Positions 1-6,437 of a stretch of 12,006 nt of DNA are shown here, in pieces (the first letter of the stretch is position 1; every line of letters begins with the position of its first letter). This stretch comes from CAYRUP01 sp964489265 (GTDB lineage: Bacteria; Pseudomonadota; Gammaproteobacteria; DSM-16500). A program made the translations under genes and the position numbers. The DNA is taken from NCBI GenBank assembly GCA_964489265.1, contig CAZAXX010000069.1, forward strand, positions 1 to 12,006. Reading direction: 5' to 3'. The notes beneath the pieces are model-generated. The model saw only the letters and a program-made list of their open reading frames with translations. It did not search any database and was not told the DNA's origin.

Positions 1-438
1 TGAGCCTTATATTCATTATTAATTCGGCTACGTTCAGCTAAGACAGAAGGGCTATCACATTGTGCTTCTAATTTAAAAAATTCGCGAGTCTGTTCTAAAT
101 AAGTAATAGCACCAGCAATCCTTTCATATTTTTCTATAAATGTGGCATCGCTTTTGATTGCAGATTTTACAAATTCAGGTATGCCTTTTTCCTTAATATC
201 TTTTGCTTCAAGCGCAATTCTTACAAGATCACTATTATCTTCTTGGGCACGCAGAATTTCTCTGCCATCAACAGTTACCTTGCCGTTGATTGTGGTGAGT
301 GCAGATTGAACTGCACTTTCACGCTCCTCAAGCGTTTTCTTATAGCGTTCATCTTTAGGACTTAATTTTGTCCTTTTCTTCAACTAATAAACCTTCTGTT
401 CGTGAATCAGTAAATTGAAAAATTCTTAATGATTTCAT
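1..438 (-). pseudogene. Partial unrecognised gene broken by a one-base frameshift
   Basis: The start is an ATG at 438-436 with a strong GAGGAG ribosome site 6 bases upstream (444-449 on the complement). The gene begins 18 bp after the stop of the minus-strand membrane-protein gene, so the two probably form an operon. The first frame gives 27 residues (MKSLRIFQFTDSRTEGLLVE and on) and stops at 355-357. The neighbouring frame is open from 383 to the window edge and reads as a charged, helical protein (motifs LSPKDERYKKTLEERE, TVDGREILRAQEDN, EKYERIAGAITYLEQTREFF). Removing one base from the AAAA run at 366-369 joins the two into one continuous reading. A TTG at 383-381 could start the second frame, but it has no convincing ribosome site. 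I recognise no family. It may be a decayed gene, a sequencing error, or two tiny reading frames. The 3' end lies outside the window. Confidence 0.6.
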
Positions 439-456
439 ACGCGCTCCTCATTGTAG

Positions 457-1551
457 TTAGTTTCTTACTATGGTTTGTGAAATAAAACTTCGTCGCTCTA
501 AAAGTGGTGTTACGTGTTCCGTCTGGGGTTTCGGATTTCTTCTAAAACGATCAAAAAATTTGAGACAACAATTTTTTTCTTTCGTAACAGGTGGTTTTAA
601 TGCGGCAACATGATCAACACGATTTACCCACCATTTGCGAATGCAACCTGTTAACAATGCAACACCTGTGACAACTGCTGTGAGTGCAGGTATGGCACCA
701 AAGGTAACCGTACTTAAAGCGACAGTCGCGACGATTGTCATTGCAACACCACATGCCATCCAGGATTTGGCACTCCGTAAATGATTTGCACGTTGCGCTT
801 TTTCAATTGCAATGATCGGTAACAATCTTTCGTCAGTAGAAGCTTTATATTGTCTTTCAAGAACTTCAATTCGGTTTTGAGCTTTATGTGCTTCATAAAA
901 TTCTAAAGCGCCACTGATAAACATACAGGCAGCAAATGAAAATCCCAGTAATGCACAGGTGGATGCACTTGATATGTGTATGGTAGCGCTACAGAATTTT
1001 CCTAAATCAGCAGCAATAGTGCAGCCGGCCAATTGCAAACTTCCCGCCAAGTTGGCAAGACCCATACCAACTTCGCCTTGATAAATTTGTTTGATCGCTA
1101 AGGCGATACCGCCACACGCATCAATATCATTCCATCCGGACGCAATACCCGTTGAAGCGGGATCAACAGAAATAGGCGCTGCATCAACACCAATAGCAGG
1201 GAGAGCTAAAAAACTTAAAATAAAACCCAAGGCATTTAAGCCGAAATAGACCATCGTCATCGTGGAATCGGCGTATTTCGCTGCTTGGTTTGCTCTTTGA
1301 TGCGCCCTATAAAAAAACATTTCGGCATCTAATTCTTCATTCGCAAAAAAAACATCGACCCAATTCATGAGAGCATAAGTGCTCGCATCATTCAGTATTA
1401 AAAAATTTAAATCATCAAATAATTTTTTAAGTTTTTGTTTTTTTTCAATATCTTGAATTGCATTTAGACGTTGATAGTCGATACCAAAGCGTACTAATAG
1501 CGCCTGGTAGCCACTGAAATCAATGTCATCCTCTTTACGTCCCACTATCAT
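457..1551 (-). CDS. Multi-pass membrane protein, unknown family
   Basis: This is a 364-residue protein I cannot assign to a family. The first 95 residues are hydrophilic and probably helical (DIEKKQKLKKLFDDLNF near 34-50). Hydrophobic segments follow at about 99-120, 195-218 and 264-302, the last long enough for two passes. Between the first and second segments is a glycine/alanine-rich stretch (about 130-185) with several cysteines. The C-terminal tail (about 305-364) is basic, with KWWVNR, FFDRFRRNPK and LLERR. There is no signal peptide. The ATG at 1551 is the first start in frame; its ribosome site is weak (AAAGA about 10 bases upstream). It heads a probable two-gene operon with the frameshifted gene 18 bp downstream and faces the plus-strand cytochrome/peptidase unit across a 275-bp promoter region. 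Soluble ends around paired hydrophobic segments resemble membrane-inserting effectors of Legionella-like bacteria, but nothing in the sequence proves this. Confidence 0.75.
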   Translation of the reverse strand: MIVGRKEDDIDFSGYQALLVRFGIDYQRLNAIQDIEKKQKLKKLFDDLNFLILNDASTYALMNWVDVFFANEELDAEMFFYRAHQRANQAAKYADSTMTMVYFGLNALGFILSFLALPAIGVDAAPISVDPASTGIASGWNDIDACGGIALAIKQIYQGEVGMGLANLAGSLQLAGCTIAADLGKFCSATIHISSASTCALLGFSFAACMFISGALEFYEAHKAQNRIEVLERQYKASTDERLLPIIAIEKAQRANHLRSAKSWMACGVAMTIVATVALSTVTFGAIPALTAVVTGVALLTGCIRKWWVNRVDHVAALKPPVTKEKNCCLKFFDRFRRNPKPQTEHVTPLLERRSFISQTIVRN

Positions 1552-1597
1552 CGTTGTGTCTTTTTTGATTATCTTATGGTTATATAGTAAACAGGCG

Positions 1598-1616
1598 TTA
1601 TTTTAGCCTAAAATAA
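1598..1616. promoter_or_regulatory. 19-nt perfect palindrome, candidate operator
   Basis: The arms TTATTTTAG and CTAAAATAA are perfectly complementary around a single central C. The site lies 47 bp upstream of the start of the minus-strand membrane-protein gene, where a promoter is expected, and one base overlaps a TTGACT on that strand. This fits the binding site of a dimeric repressor or activator. A hairpin is unlikely because the loop would be one base. No regulator can be named. Confidence 0.35.
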
Positions 1617-1742
1617 GTCAAAATATAACTATTAATTCGATATATGATCATTTCTTGTAATATAAAGCGAGGCTGTAGGTGCTTGATGCCGAATATCTAT
1701 TCGTCTGATTTGCGTTAATGTTTGGATTTGTCGCGGTTTTTT

Positions 1743-1756
1743 TTGATTAAAATCAA
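1743..1756 (+). promoter_or_regulatory. FNR-type box (TTGAT-N4-ATCAA)
   Basis: The sequence TTGAT-TAAA-ATCAA matches the consensus of the Crp/FNR-family oxygen regulators FNR/Anr at every specified position. Its centre (1749.5) lies about 41.5 to 42.5 bases upstream of the start point predicted from the TATAGT at 1780-1785. This is the class II arrangement, in which FNR takes the place of the -35 element. The next gene downstream encodes a heme-c protein, a typical FNR target. Whether this organism has an FNR protein cannot be seen here. Confidence 0.6.
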
Positions 1757-1779
1757 TATGATGTCATCCTTAAGCTTGT

Positions 1780-1785
1780 TATAGT
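1780..1785 (+). promoter_or_regulatory. -10-like hexamer of the cytochrome/peptidase promoter
   Basis: TATAGT differs from TATAAT at one position and lies about 41 bp upstream of the first ATG. No -35 hexamer sits 17 bp upstream; the FNR-type box occupies that area instead, as expected for an activator-dependent promoter. Transcription would start near 1791-1792. Confidence 0.45.
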
Positions 1786-1826
1786 AAGTTGCTGCATATC
1801 ATTCACCTAAAGGAATAGGGATAATT

Positions 1827-2039
1827 ATGTCAAAGCACACGTTAAAACGCGTTCTAATTTTTCTGATATTCTCGCTGGTTCCATTTTCTTTATTTGCTGA
1901 AAATACACGATTGAATAACACATCTGCTGGCTGCATGGCGTGTCACCAGGGTGGGACTAGCAACATCATGGATCATTCAAAACCTCATTCAACTCAGAAA
2001 AAAACACGTAATTGCGTCATCCCAGTGAAGCGCCAGTGA
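1827..2039 (+). CDS. Small exported c-type cytochrome-like protein, probably truncated
   Basis: This 70-residue protein starts with a signal peptide (KHTLKR basic end, hydrophobic 8-22, likely cleavage after LFA at 24). The exported part would be about 46 residues and contains one heme-c attachment motif, CMACH (36-40), in the context GCMACHQGG. Downstream histidines (near 50-54) could serve as axial ligand. The tail reads TRNCVIPVKRQ. Paired-CxxCH cytochromes usually carry a second CxxCH at this point, and the neighbouring frame reads HPSEAPVN here, so a second heme motif may have been lost through an indel. The ribosome site is AGGG, 6 bases before the ATG. Expression is probably FNR-controlled. 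The stop TGA overlaps the GTG start of the peptidase, so the two are probably translationally coupled. The likely role is periplasmic electron transfer, if it is functional at all. Confidence 0.6.
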   Translation: MSKHTLKRVLIFLIFSLVPFSLFAENTRLNNTSAGCMACHQGGTSNIMDHSKPHSTQKKTRNCVIPVKRQ

Positions 2040-2040
2040 A
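2022..2040 (+). repeat. Short direct repeat (CCAGTGAA twice) at the gene junction
   Basis: CCAGTGAA occurs at 2022-2029 and 2033-2040 with a three-base gap. The 11-base period shifts frame. It lies where the heme protein appears to lose its second motif and where the peptidase begins, and may mark a replication-slippage event. The second copy holds the overlapping GTG start and TGA stop. Confidence 0.5.
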
Positions 2041-3814
2041 TAGATCTAGAGCTTATCTTTTATTTTGCGCAGGGCTTTCGATGTGCATGTCGATTGCCTT
2101 TGCAAAAAATACTAACGATGTTTCATTACAGCATGCAGTTGCATTTCTTTCTTCGGATGCATTAGAAGGCCGCTTGACTGGCACTCGCGGTGAGACACAA
2201 GCGGCAGCTTATCTTGCTCATCAATTTCAGGCGTTGGGTCTTAAACCGATTGGTGATCATGGCACATTTTTTCAGTCATTTGAATTTATGTCAGGTGTCG
2301 CGTTAGGAAAAAATAATTTTTTTAGTCTAATTCATCCGCAGAAAAAAATATCAGCGCAACTCAATCAAGATTGGCGTCCGCTTTCTTTTTCAAAAAATGC
2401 AGTATTCAGAAATCAAACTATTATTTTTGCGGGGTATGGTATTACTGCGCCAACTTATGATTCTTATCAAAAAATAAATGTCAAAAATAAATGGGTGGTT
2501 GTGTTACGTTATTTGCCGGAAAAAATCCAGGATAAAAAACGCCAACAACTTAATAAATATGCCTCGCTGCGTTACAAAGCGTTTCTTGCCAGAAAAAAAG
2601 GTGCGTTAGGAATTATTTTTGTGAGTGGGCCAAATGCAAAGGTTAACAACCAATTAGCGCCACTTGCTTCTGATACGTCATTAGCCGATGCTGGAATTTT
2701 AGCGATTTCAGTAAGTGACGCGATTGCCCAACAATTATTGGGTGCTCGTGTTTCACTGCAAAAATTACAAAATAAATTAGACACAGGAAAATTGCTTCAG
2801 CCATTTCAGTTAACCGGAATAAAAATTGCAGGTCGTATTAATCTTCAAAAACAAAAAAAGCGTGGGCATAATGTAGTGGCTCAATTAACTATACAAAATG
2901 GAAATGCGCCCAGCGTGGTTGTCGGAGCACATCTGGATCATTTAGGCTATGACGAATCTCAGTTTATCCAGCATGGCGCAGATGATAATGCATCGGGTGT
3001 TGCCAGTGTGCTGGCAGTTGCTGCTAAACTCAGTCACTCCAAATGGCATGGCAACAAAAATATTGTATTTGCCTTGTGGTCCGGCGAAGAATTAGGTTTG
3101 CTGGGTTCAACTTATTTCTTAAATAGCATGACAAAAAAACATGGAACGCGTTTGCTGCATTCAACTATCGATGCTTATATTAATTTGGATATGGTTGGTC
3201 GCTTGCAAAAAAAATTGATGCTGCAAGGTGTGGATTCCAGTTTGAATTGGCCAGGATTGATTGCGGCGAGTAATCAACATGCTTTAACTATCGTGACGCA
3301 AAACGATTCTTATTTACCAACCGATTCAACAGCATTTTATTTGCATGGGATACCGTCAGTAAATTTTTTCACTGGATCGCACAGTGATTATCACAAGCCG
3401 ACTGATACAGTTGATAAAATTAATTTTAACGGTGTGAAAAAAATTATAAATTTTTTAACCGAGTTGCTGTTATCTATAGAAGTGCAAAAATATCCCATGA
3501 ATTACCAGCAAATCAAATCAAATCGAGCGCATGTTGTGCGTGAGTTTCGAGTTTATCTTGGCACAATTCCGGATTACGCCAGCGCTGGCGTAGTAGGCGT
3601 CAAACTCGCTGGCGTTACCAAAGGATCTCCCTCAGAACAAGCTGGGCTCAAGCCAAATGATGTGATTGTTGCATTGGCTGGGAAGACAATTCGTGATATT
3701 TACGATTATACTTTTGTCTTGAATGCGCTACACGCGAATGAGTCAGTGCCGCTAATTTTATTGCGTGATCAGAAGCGGATAACCTTGACGATCGTGCCGC
3801 AGTCGAGAGACTAG
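2036..3814 (+). CDS. Exported M28-family zinc aminopeptidase with C-terminal PDZ domain
   Basis: This is a 592-residue metallopeptidase predicted to remove N-terminal residues from peptides in the periplasm or outside the cell. I prefer the GTG at 2036 over a TTG at 2012. From the GTG, a clean signal peptide appears (NRSRAYLLFCAG, cleavage after IAFA near 23), and the GTG overlaps the upstream stop. Numbered from GTG, a protease-associated-type insert lies about 115-265. The M28 catalytic domain follows with HLD (299-301), GADDNASG (314-321; bridging Asp), WSGEE (348-352; Glu base and ligand), NLDMVGR (383-389) and the final ligand in SDYHKPTD (450-457, His 453). These are all the expected two-zinc ligands, so it should be active. 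A PDZ domain covers about 502-589 (GSPSEQAGLKPNDVI), probably for substrate or partner binding. The last 167 bp are antisense to the end of the beta-propeller gene. Family assignment is firm; the substrate is unknown. Confidence 0.93.
   Translation: MNRSRAYLLFCAGLSMCMSIAFAKNTNDVSLQHAVAFLSSDALEGRLTGTRGETQAAAYLAHQFQALGLKPIGDHGTFFQSFEFMSGVALGKNNFFSLIHPQKKISAQLNQDWRPLSFSKNAVFRNQTIIFAGYGITAPTYDSYQKINVKNKWVVVLRYLPEKIQDKKRQQLNKYASLRYKAFLARKKGALGIIFVSGPNAKVNNQLAPLASDTSLADAGILAISVSDAIAQQLLGARVSLQKLQNKLDTGKLLQPFQLTGIKIAGRINLQKQKKRGHNVVAQLTIQNGNAPSVVVGAHLDHLGYDESQFIQHGADDNASGVASVLAVAAKLSHSKWHGNKNIVFALWSGEELGLLGSTYFLNSMTKKHGTRLLHSTIDAYINLDMVGRLQKKLMLQGVDSSLNWPGLIAASNQHALTIVTQNDSYLPTDSTAFYLHGIPSVNFFTGSHSDYHKPTDTVDKINFNGVKKIINFLTELLLSIEVQKYPMNYQQIKSNRAHVVREFRVYLGTIPDYASAGVVGVKLAGVTKGSPSEQAGLKPNDVIVALAGKTIRDIYDYTFVLNALHANESVPLILLRDQKRITLTIVPQSRD
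3575..3592. repeat. 18-bp perfect palindrome inside the peptidase gene
   Basis: TACGCCAGC is followed directly by its reverse complement GCTGGCGTA. The site codes for the start of the PDZ domain (YASAGV). A related GCTGGCGTTA follows at about 3609. It is GC-rich against an AT-rich background and could be a protein-binding site, a repeat remnant or chance. Confidence 0.5.
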
Positions 3815-5261
3815 TTGTTGGTACGAGTGTGACTGCAAAAACATAAGGTGACGCCGCTGAATCTGAATTTGAACTGGTATTCGGTACCGTGCTTTGTATG
3901 CCACCCACAATATAACCAATGACAGTTGCTTGTCGAAGGGAATCTAGATTAATTACGCCATTGGGATATTGCGCAATTTTGGCCGGAATAAAATACGCAC
4001 CTGCGCCAAACAAAAGTTGATTACCAGGATTGGAGCCAGTTGAAATAATGACTGGGTATTGGCCGCTCATTAGATATTGCGTGTAATTTCCATTTTGATC
4101 TCTTTTAATCGTGGTGACTTCATTAATAAAAGGAATTTCAGTGTCTGTTTGAAATGTTCCACCCGAAAAAAATCCATAAGACATTCCGCCAAAAATGATG
4201 TGATACATGCTCGCAAAACGTCTGGAATATAAGCTTGCTGCAGCAGCAACATATTGATTCATGGCTTGTTTGAAAGTACTTGCGGCATCAGGATCTGCCA
4301 TCACGGGATCTGTTTTGCCATTAATCACGACTGGAACTGTCCATACACCTGCGCTTACCGTGAATACACCGCCATATGCAATCAAGGCATTCTGCAGTTG
4401 GTTATTTACATTCAACAAGGCAGGAAGAATATTCAAATCACGACGCCGAAAACTTGGGTTTGGTATCGCTGGAACGGACGGCAAAATAACTGCTGTCATT
4501 TGACCATTCACATTTTTAATTTGAAATTGCCGTACTTGATCGCTATAAATTCCATTACTGTTCGTTGTGTATTGTCCTATAAAATTTTGGCCAAAAACCA
4601 GTTCGGTGACATTTCCCAAACGAAACATTTCACCACCCGCAATTTGAAAAATAGGATTACCGATTTGCCGAATATTTTTTATGACAGAAAAATTGGGATT
4701 GCCTGGTTGCATAACCCAATCGACGATGCCAGGTAAATTAATCGCTGTTAGAACGGGTTTTGTGCTGAATAATCCACTCATCGTATCGACACCATATCCT
4801 CCGGTGGTGTAAAGCGTGTTACCGTCCTGATACATTTGCGCGCTTGTCACAGTCAGCGAATCTATCTGTGCCTGTGTCAAGCCGGAGCTGGGATCATTCA
4901 ATTGTCTGGAATAGCTGACACCCGATGTTGGGTTAATGACAAAAATTTTATTGTTCTGCTGATCAGGCGGAAAATTATTTGTTAAACCAAATCCATGTAA
5001 GCCATTAATGCGGCCCCCAATTAAAATCCACAGCCCTTTGTAGACACCAAACACGCCGGAGTGAATGCCGACCGGTAATTGAAAGTTCATTTTTCGAATG
5101 ACAATTCGAAATGGCAAACTGGTTTCCGGTAACACGGTGCTGACACCGTTGGTCTGGTTAGCGCCCACTTTTGCTGTAGCTAATTTCACAGTGTTAGCAG
5201 AGACGGTGAAACAGATGGAAAAAATAAATAATGCCGCAAACGTTTTTAATAAAAAATTCAT
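3648..5261 (-). CDS. Exported Kelch-like six-bladed beta-propeller protein
   Basis: This is a 537-residue protein with a signal peptide (hydrophobic 4-20, cleavage after VSA near 22). Six regularly spaced beta-strand/double-glycine repeats of Kelch type can be seen: LIGGR (80-84), TTGGYG (152-157), IAGGE (207-211), AYGGVF (295-300), FGGMS (357-361) and VGGIQ (452-456). This fits a six-bladed propeller, a scaffold for binding proteins or glycans at the cell surface or periplasm. No catalytic motif is visible. Everything after VTLVPTT (about residue 483) lies antisense to the PDZ domain of the convergent peptidase gene and looks unlike the rest (basic, HSRVAHSRQKYNRKYHE), so it is probably a later extension. 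The gene starts 12 bp after the outer-membrane protein gene, in the same operon. Its ATG and ribosome site lie in a small hairpin (5259-5278). The fold assignment is good; the role is unknown. Confidence 0.78.
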   Translation of the reverse strand: MNFLLKTFAALFIFSICFTVSANTVKLATAKVGANQTNGVSTVLPETSLPFRIVIRKMNFQLPVGIHSGVFGVYKGLWILIGGRINGLHGFGLTNNFPPDQQNNKIFVINPTSGVSYSRQLNDPSSGLTQAQIDSLTVTSAQMYQDGNTLYTTGGYGVDTMSGLFSTKPVLTAINLPGIVDWVMQPGNPNFSVIKNIRQIGNPIFQIAGGEMFRLGNVTELVFGQNFIGQYTTNSNGIYSDQVRQFQIKNVNGQMTAVILPSVPAIPNPSFRRRDLNILPALLNVNNQLQNALIAYGGVFTVSAGVWTVPVVINGKTDPVMADPDAASTFKQAMNQYVAAAASLYSRRFASMYHIIFGGMSYGFFSGGTFQTDTEIPFINEVTTIKRDQNGNYTQYLMSGQYPVIISTGSNPGNQLLFGAGAYFIPAKIAQYPNGVINLDSLRQATVIGYIVGGIQSTVPNTSSNSDSAASPYVFAVTLVPTTSLSTAARSSRLSASDHAIKLAALTHSRVAHSRQKYNRKYHELSSQPMQQSHHLA

Positions 5262-5278
5262 AAAAACCCTTTTTTATG
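5259..5278 (-). promoter_or_regulatory. Start-codon hairpin with ribosome site in the tetraloop
   Basis: On the minus-strand mRNA, CATAAAAA pairs perfectly with TTTTTATG around the loop AGGG. The 3' arm ends in the start codon of the beta-propeller gene, and AAGGG is its Shine-Dalgarno sequence. The 5' arm also contains the stop codon of the upstream gene, so ribosomes finishing that gene would melt the hairpin, which favours translational coupling. Confidence 0.5.
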
Positions 5279-5996
5279 CAAATTTGTAATTAAGCCCTAA
5301 AACAGCTTGCACAATATTGTTTGAAATCAGGTAACCATTTCCCGCATTGTCGTGAACAGAATAAGTTGTAGGAATTACAACATCCGCCTTGAAGCGCACG
5401 GAAATTTTGTCAGTGCAGGCATATTCAATTCCGCCACCTAATGCAGCGCCAAACACATTTTTGCTGACGTTAAATGAATTGAAAAAAGCAACGGCATCTT
5501 CATTGACGGTTGTGCCATCGATTTTCACCCAGGATAAACCTGCTGCTAAAAATAACAATGTTCTGTTTGCTGCAATTCCGCCGATTGCTTCTAATAGCGC
5601 AACATTTTTTAATTGGTGTTGGAAGTTTAATTGATAGGCGGCAAACGGTGAGCCGTAAGTTTTATCGAACGCCGCATTTGAAATATTCGCACTGAGTTCA
5701 ACACCGTAGACACCAGCGAGCGAGCTCAAATCAACTTCCTGCCGATAGCCTACTTGCAGACCGCCTGTTATGCTGGGATTCGTCACTTGGTGGAGAGTAG
5801 AAAGAAAGGATGCGCCTTGGGTATCCGAAATATCCATAGCATGATTGACTACACCGGCATTCAAACCAGCATAGTACCCAGACCAATTGTAGCCTGCCGT
5901 CGGCAAAACTTCGCCTTTATAAAGTGCGGCAAAAACGGGGGATGAAACGACAGAAATACTCAAAAAAATTGACGCAGCTAGCTTATGATTTTTCAT
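5274..5996 (-). CDS. Outer-membrane beta-barrel protein (opacity/OmpA-like barrel type)
   Basis: This 240-residue protein has a signal peptide (1-23, ending SSPVFA). The mature part has the pattern of small eight-strand barrels. It opens with NWSGYYAGLNAGVV (about 37-50) and continues with alternating hydrophobic strands such as ITGGLQVGYRQ, GVYGVELSANIS, LLFLAAGLSWVKI, VFGAALGGGIEYA and ISVRFKADVVI. It ends with VQAVLGLNYKFA; the usual final aromatic is one residue from the end. Similar surface proteins occur in Legionella, Brucella and Bartonella. It probably sits in the outer membrane as a structural or surface protein and not a porin. Its ribosome site AAAGGA is 8 bases before the ATG. 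It heads an operon with the beta-propeller gene 12 bp downstream. Loops about 60-75 and 110-125 would be surface exposed. Confidence 0.85.
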   Translation of the reverse strand: MKNHKLAASIFLSISVVSSPVFAALYKGEVLPTAGYNWSGYYAGLNAGVVNHAMDISDTQGASFLSTLHQVTNPSITGGLQVGYRQEVDLSSLAGVYGVELSANISNAAFDKTYGSPFAAYQLNFQHQLKNVALLEAIGGIAANRTLLFLAAGLSWVKIDGTTVNEDAVAFFNSFNVSKNVFGAALGGGIEYACTDKISVRFKADVVIPTTYSVHDNAGNGYLISNNIVQAVLGLNYKFA

Positions 5997-6017
5997 CTTA
6001 AAATCCTTTTTCAGATG
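5994..6017 (-). promoter_or_regulatory. Start-codon hairpin upstream of the barrel gene
   Basis: In the mRNA, CATCTGAAAA pairs with TTTTAAGATG (nine of ten positions) around the loop AGGA. The loop is the Shine-Dalgarno core and the 3' arm ends in the ATG start. The layout matches that of the next gene in the operon (5259-5278). Confidence 0.45.
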
Positions 6018-6026
6018 TTCATACGT

Positions 6027-6045
6027 CCTGCGGCTTGTCCGCAGG
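6027..6045. repeat. GC-rich perfect hairpin, possible dispersed repeat
   Basis: CCTGCGG and CCGCAGG pair around the loop CTTGT. It lies in the 111-bp gap between the channel-like gene and the barrel gene. It has no T-run on either side, so it is not a standard intrinsic terminator. Its GC content stands out from the surroundings, which suggests a mobile palindromic repeat unit; no second copy is in this window. Confidence 0.5.
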
Positions 6046-6107
6046 GGATAAGTGGAGGCAGAAAGAAAGTAGCTTAACTTAGTGTGAAAAGCAACAAATC
6101 TAATTTC

Positions 6108-6437
6108 CTATTCTTCAGCGGACTCTAGATGAATTTTATAAAAAATTTGTCGAATAATCGGTGAAAAAATTAAGGCAATAACGACGATAAACATTAACCC
6201 GCTGAATAATGCATAAAAACCGGCAAAGATTTTGCCTGCAGGTGTGGTTAGAGGAGCTAAAGGTCCCATGCCGGATAAAATCATGGATGCACTCGCGAAA
6301 GAATCAATCCAGGACATTTTTTCAAATACGTGATAACCACACATTCCTATATAAAGCGCTATGCTAATAAAAATCAAGCCATAAACAATGTTACGTGCTA
6401 AATGATTAATAAACTTTAAAGCAGGCTTCTTTCGCAT
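6108..6437 (-). CDS. Small two-TM ion-channel-like membrane protein
   Basis: This is a 109-residue inner-membrane protein. I start it at the ATG at 6437, which has AAAGGA about 9 bases upstream, rather than a GTG at 6464 that has none. A membrane segment (16-36) is followed by a short amphipathic, pore-like stretch with WIDSFASASMILSGMGPL (43-60) and a second membrane segment (68-92). A basic end, RQIFYKIH, follows. The layout is that of two-TM potassium channels (Ion_trans_2 fold). The selectivity filter signature (TVGYG type) is absent; SGMGP stands in its place, so potassium selectivity cannot be assumed. The gene overlaps the 3' end of the upstream transporter gene by 32 bp, so the two should be co-expressed. 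The function is unknown. Confidence 0.7.
   Translation of the reverse strand: MRKKPALKFINHLARNIVYGLIFISIALYIGMCGYHVFEKMSWIDSFASASMILSGMGPLAPLTTPAGKIFAGFYALFSGLMFIVVIALIFSPIIRQIFYKIHLESAEE

Larger units (their letters stand above)
1552..1826. other. Divergent intergenic promoter region
   Basis: These 275 AT-rich bases separate two divergent transcription units. They contain a 19-nt palindrome (1598-1616) near the minus-strand gene, a perfect FNR-type box (1743-1756) and a -10-like hexamer (1780-1785) on the plus-strand side. On the minus strand a TTGACT lies at 1616-1621, but the nearest good -10-like sequence (TACTAT) is about 26 bp away, too far for a standard sigma-70 promoter. I see no RNA gene here. 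Confidence 0.6.

Noticed and set aside
366..369. Programmed ribosomal frameshift
   Set aside because: The shift needed is +1 (skipping a base), and the site lacks a heptameric slippery sequence or rare-codon stop context; an indel is simpler.
2012..2035. TTG start for the peptidase
   Set aside because: There is no ribosome site, and the extra eight residues push the signal peptide inward; GTG at 2036 overlaps the upstream stop and gives a normal signal peptide.
4254..4736. 160-codon plus-strand reading frame
   Set aside because: It lies wholly antisense to the well-supported beta-propeller gene and reads as low-quality sequence without a ribosome site.
6027..6045. Intrinsic terminator
   Set aside because: The stem is good but there is no run of T on either strand after it.
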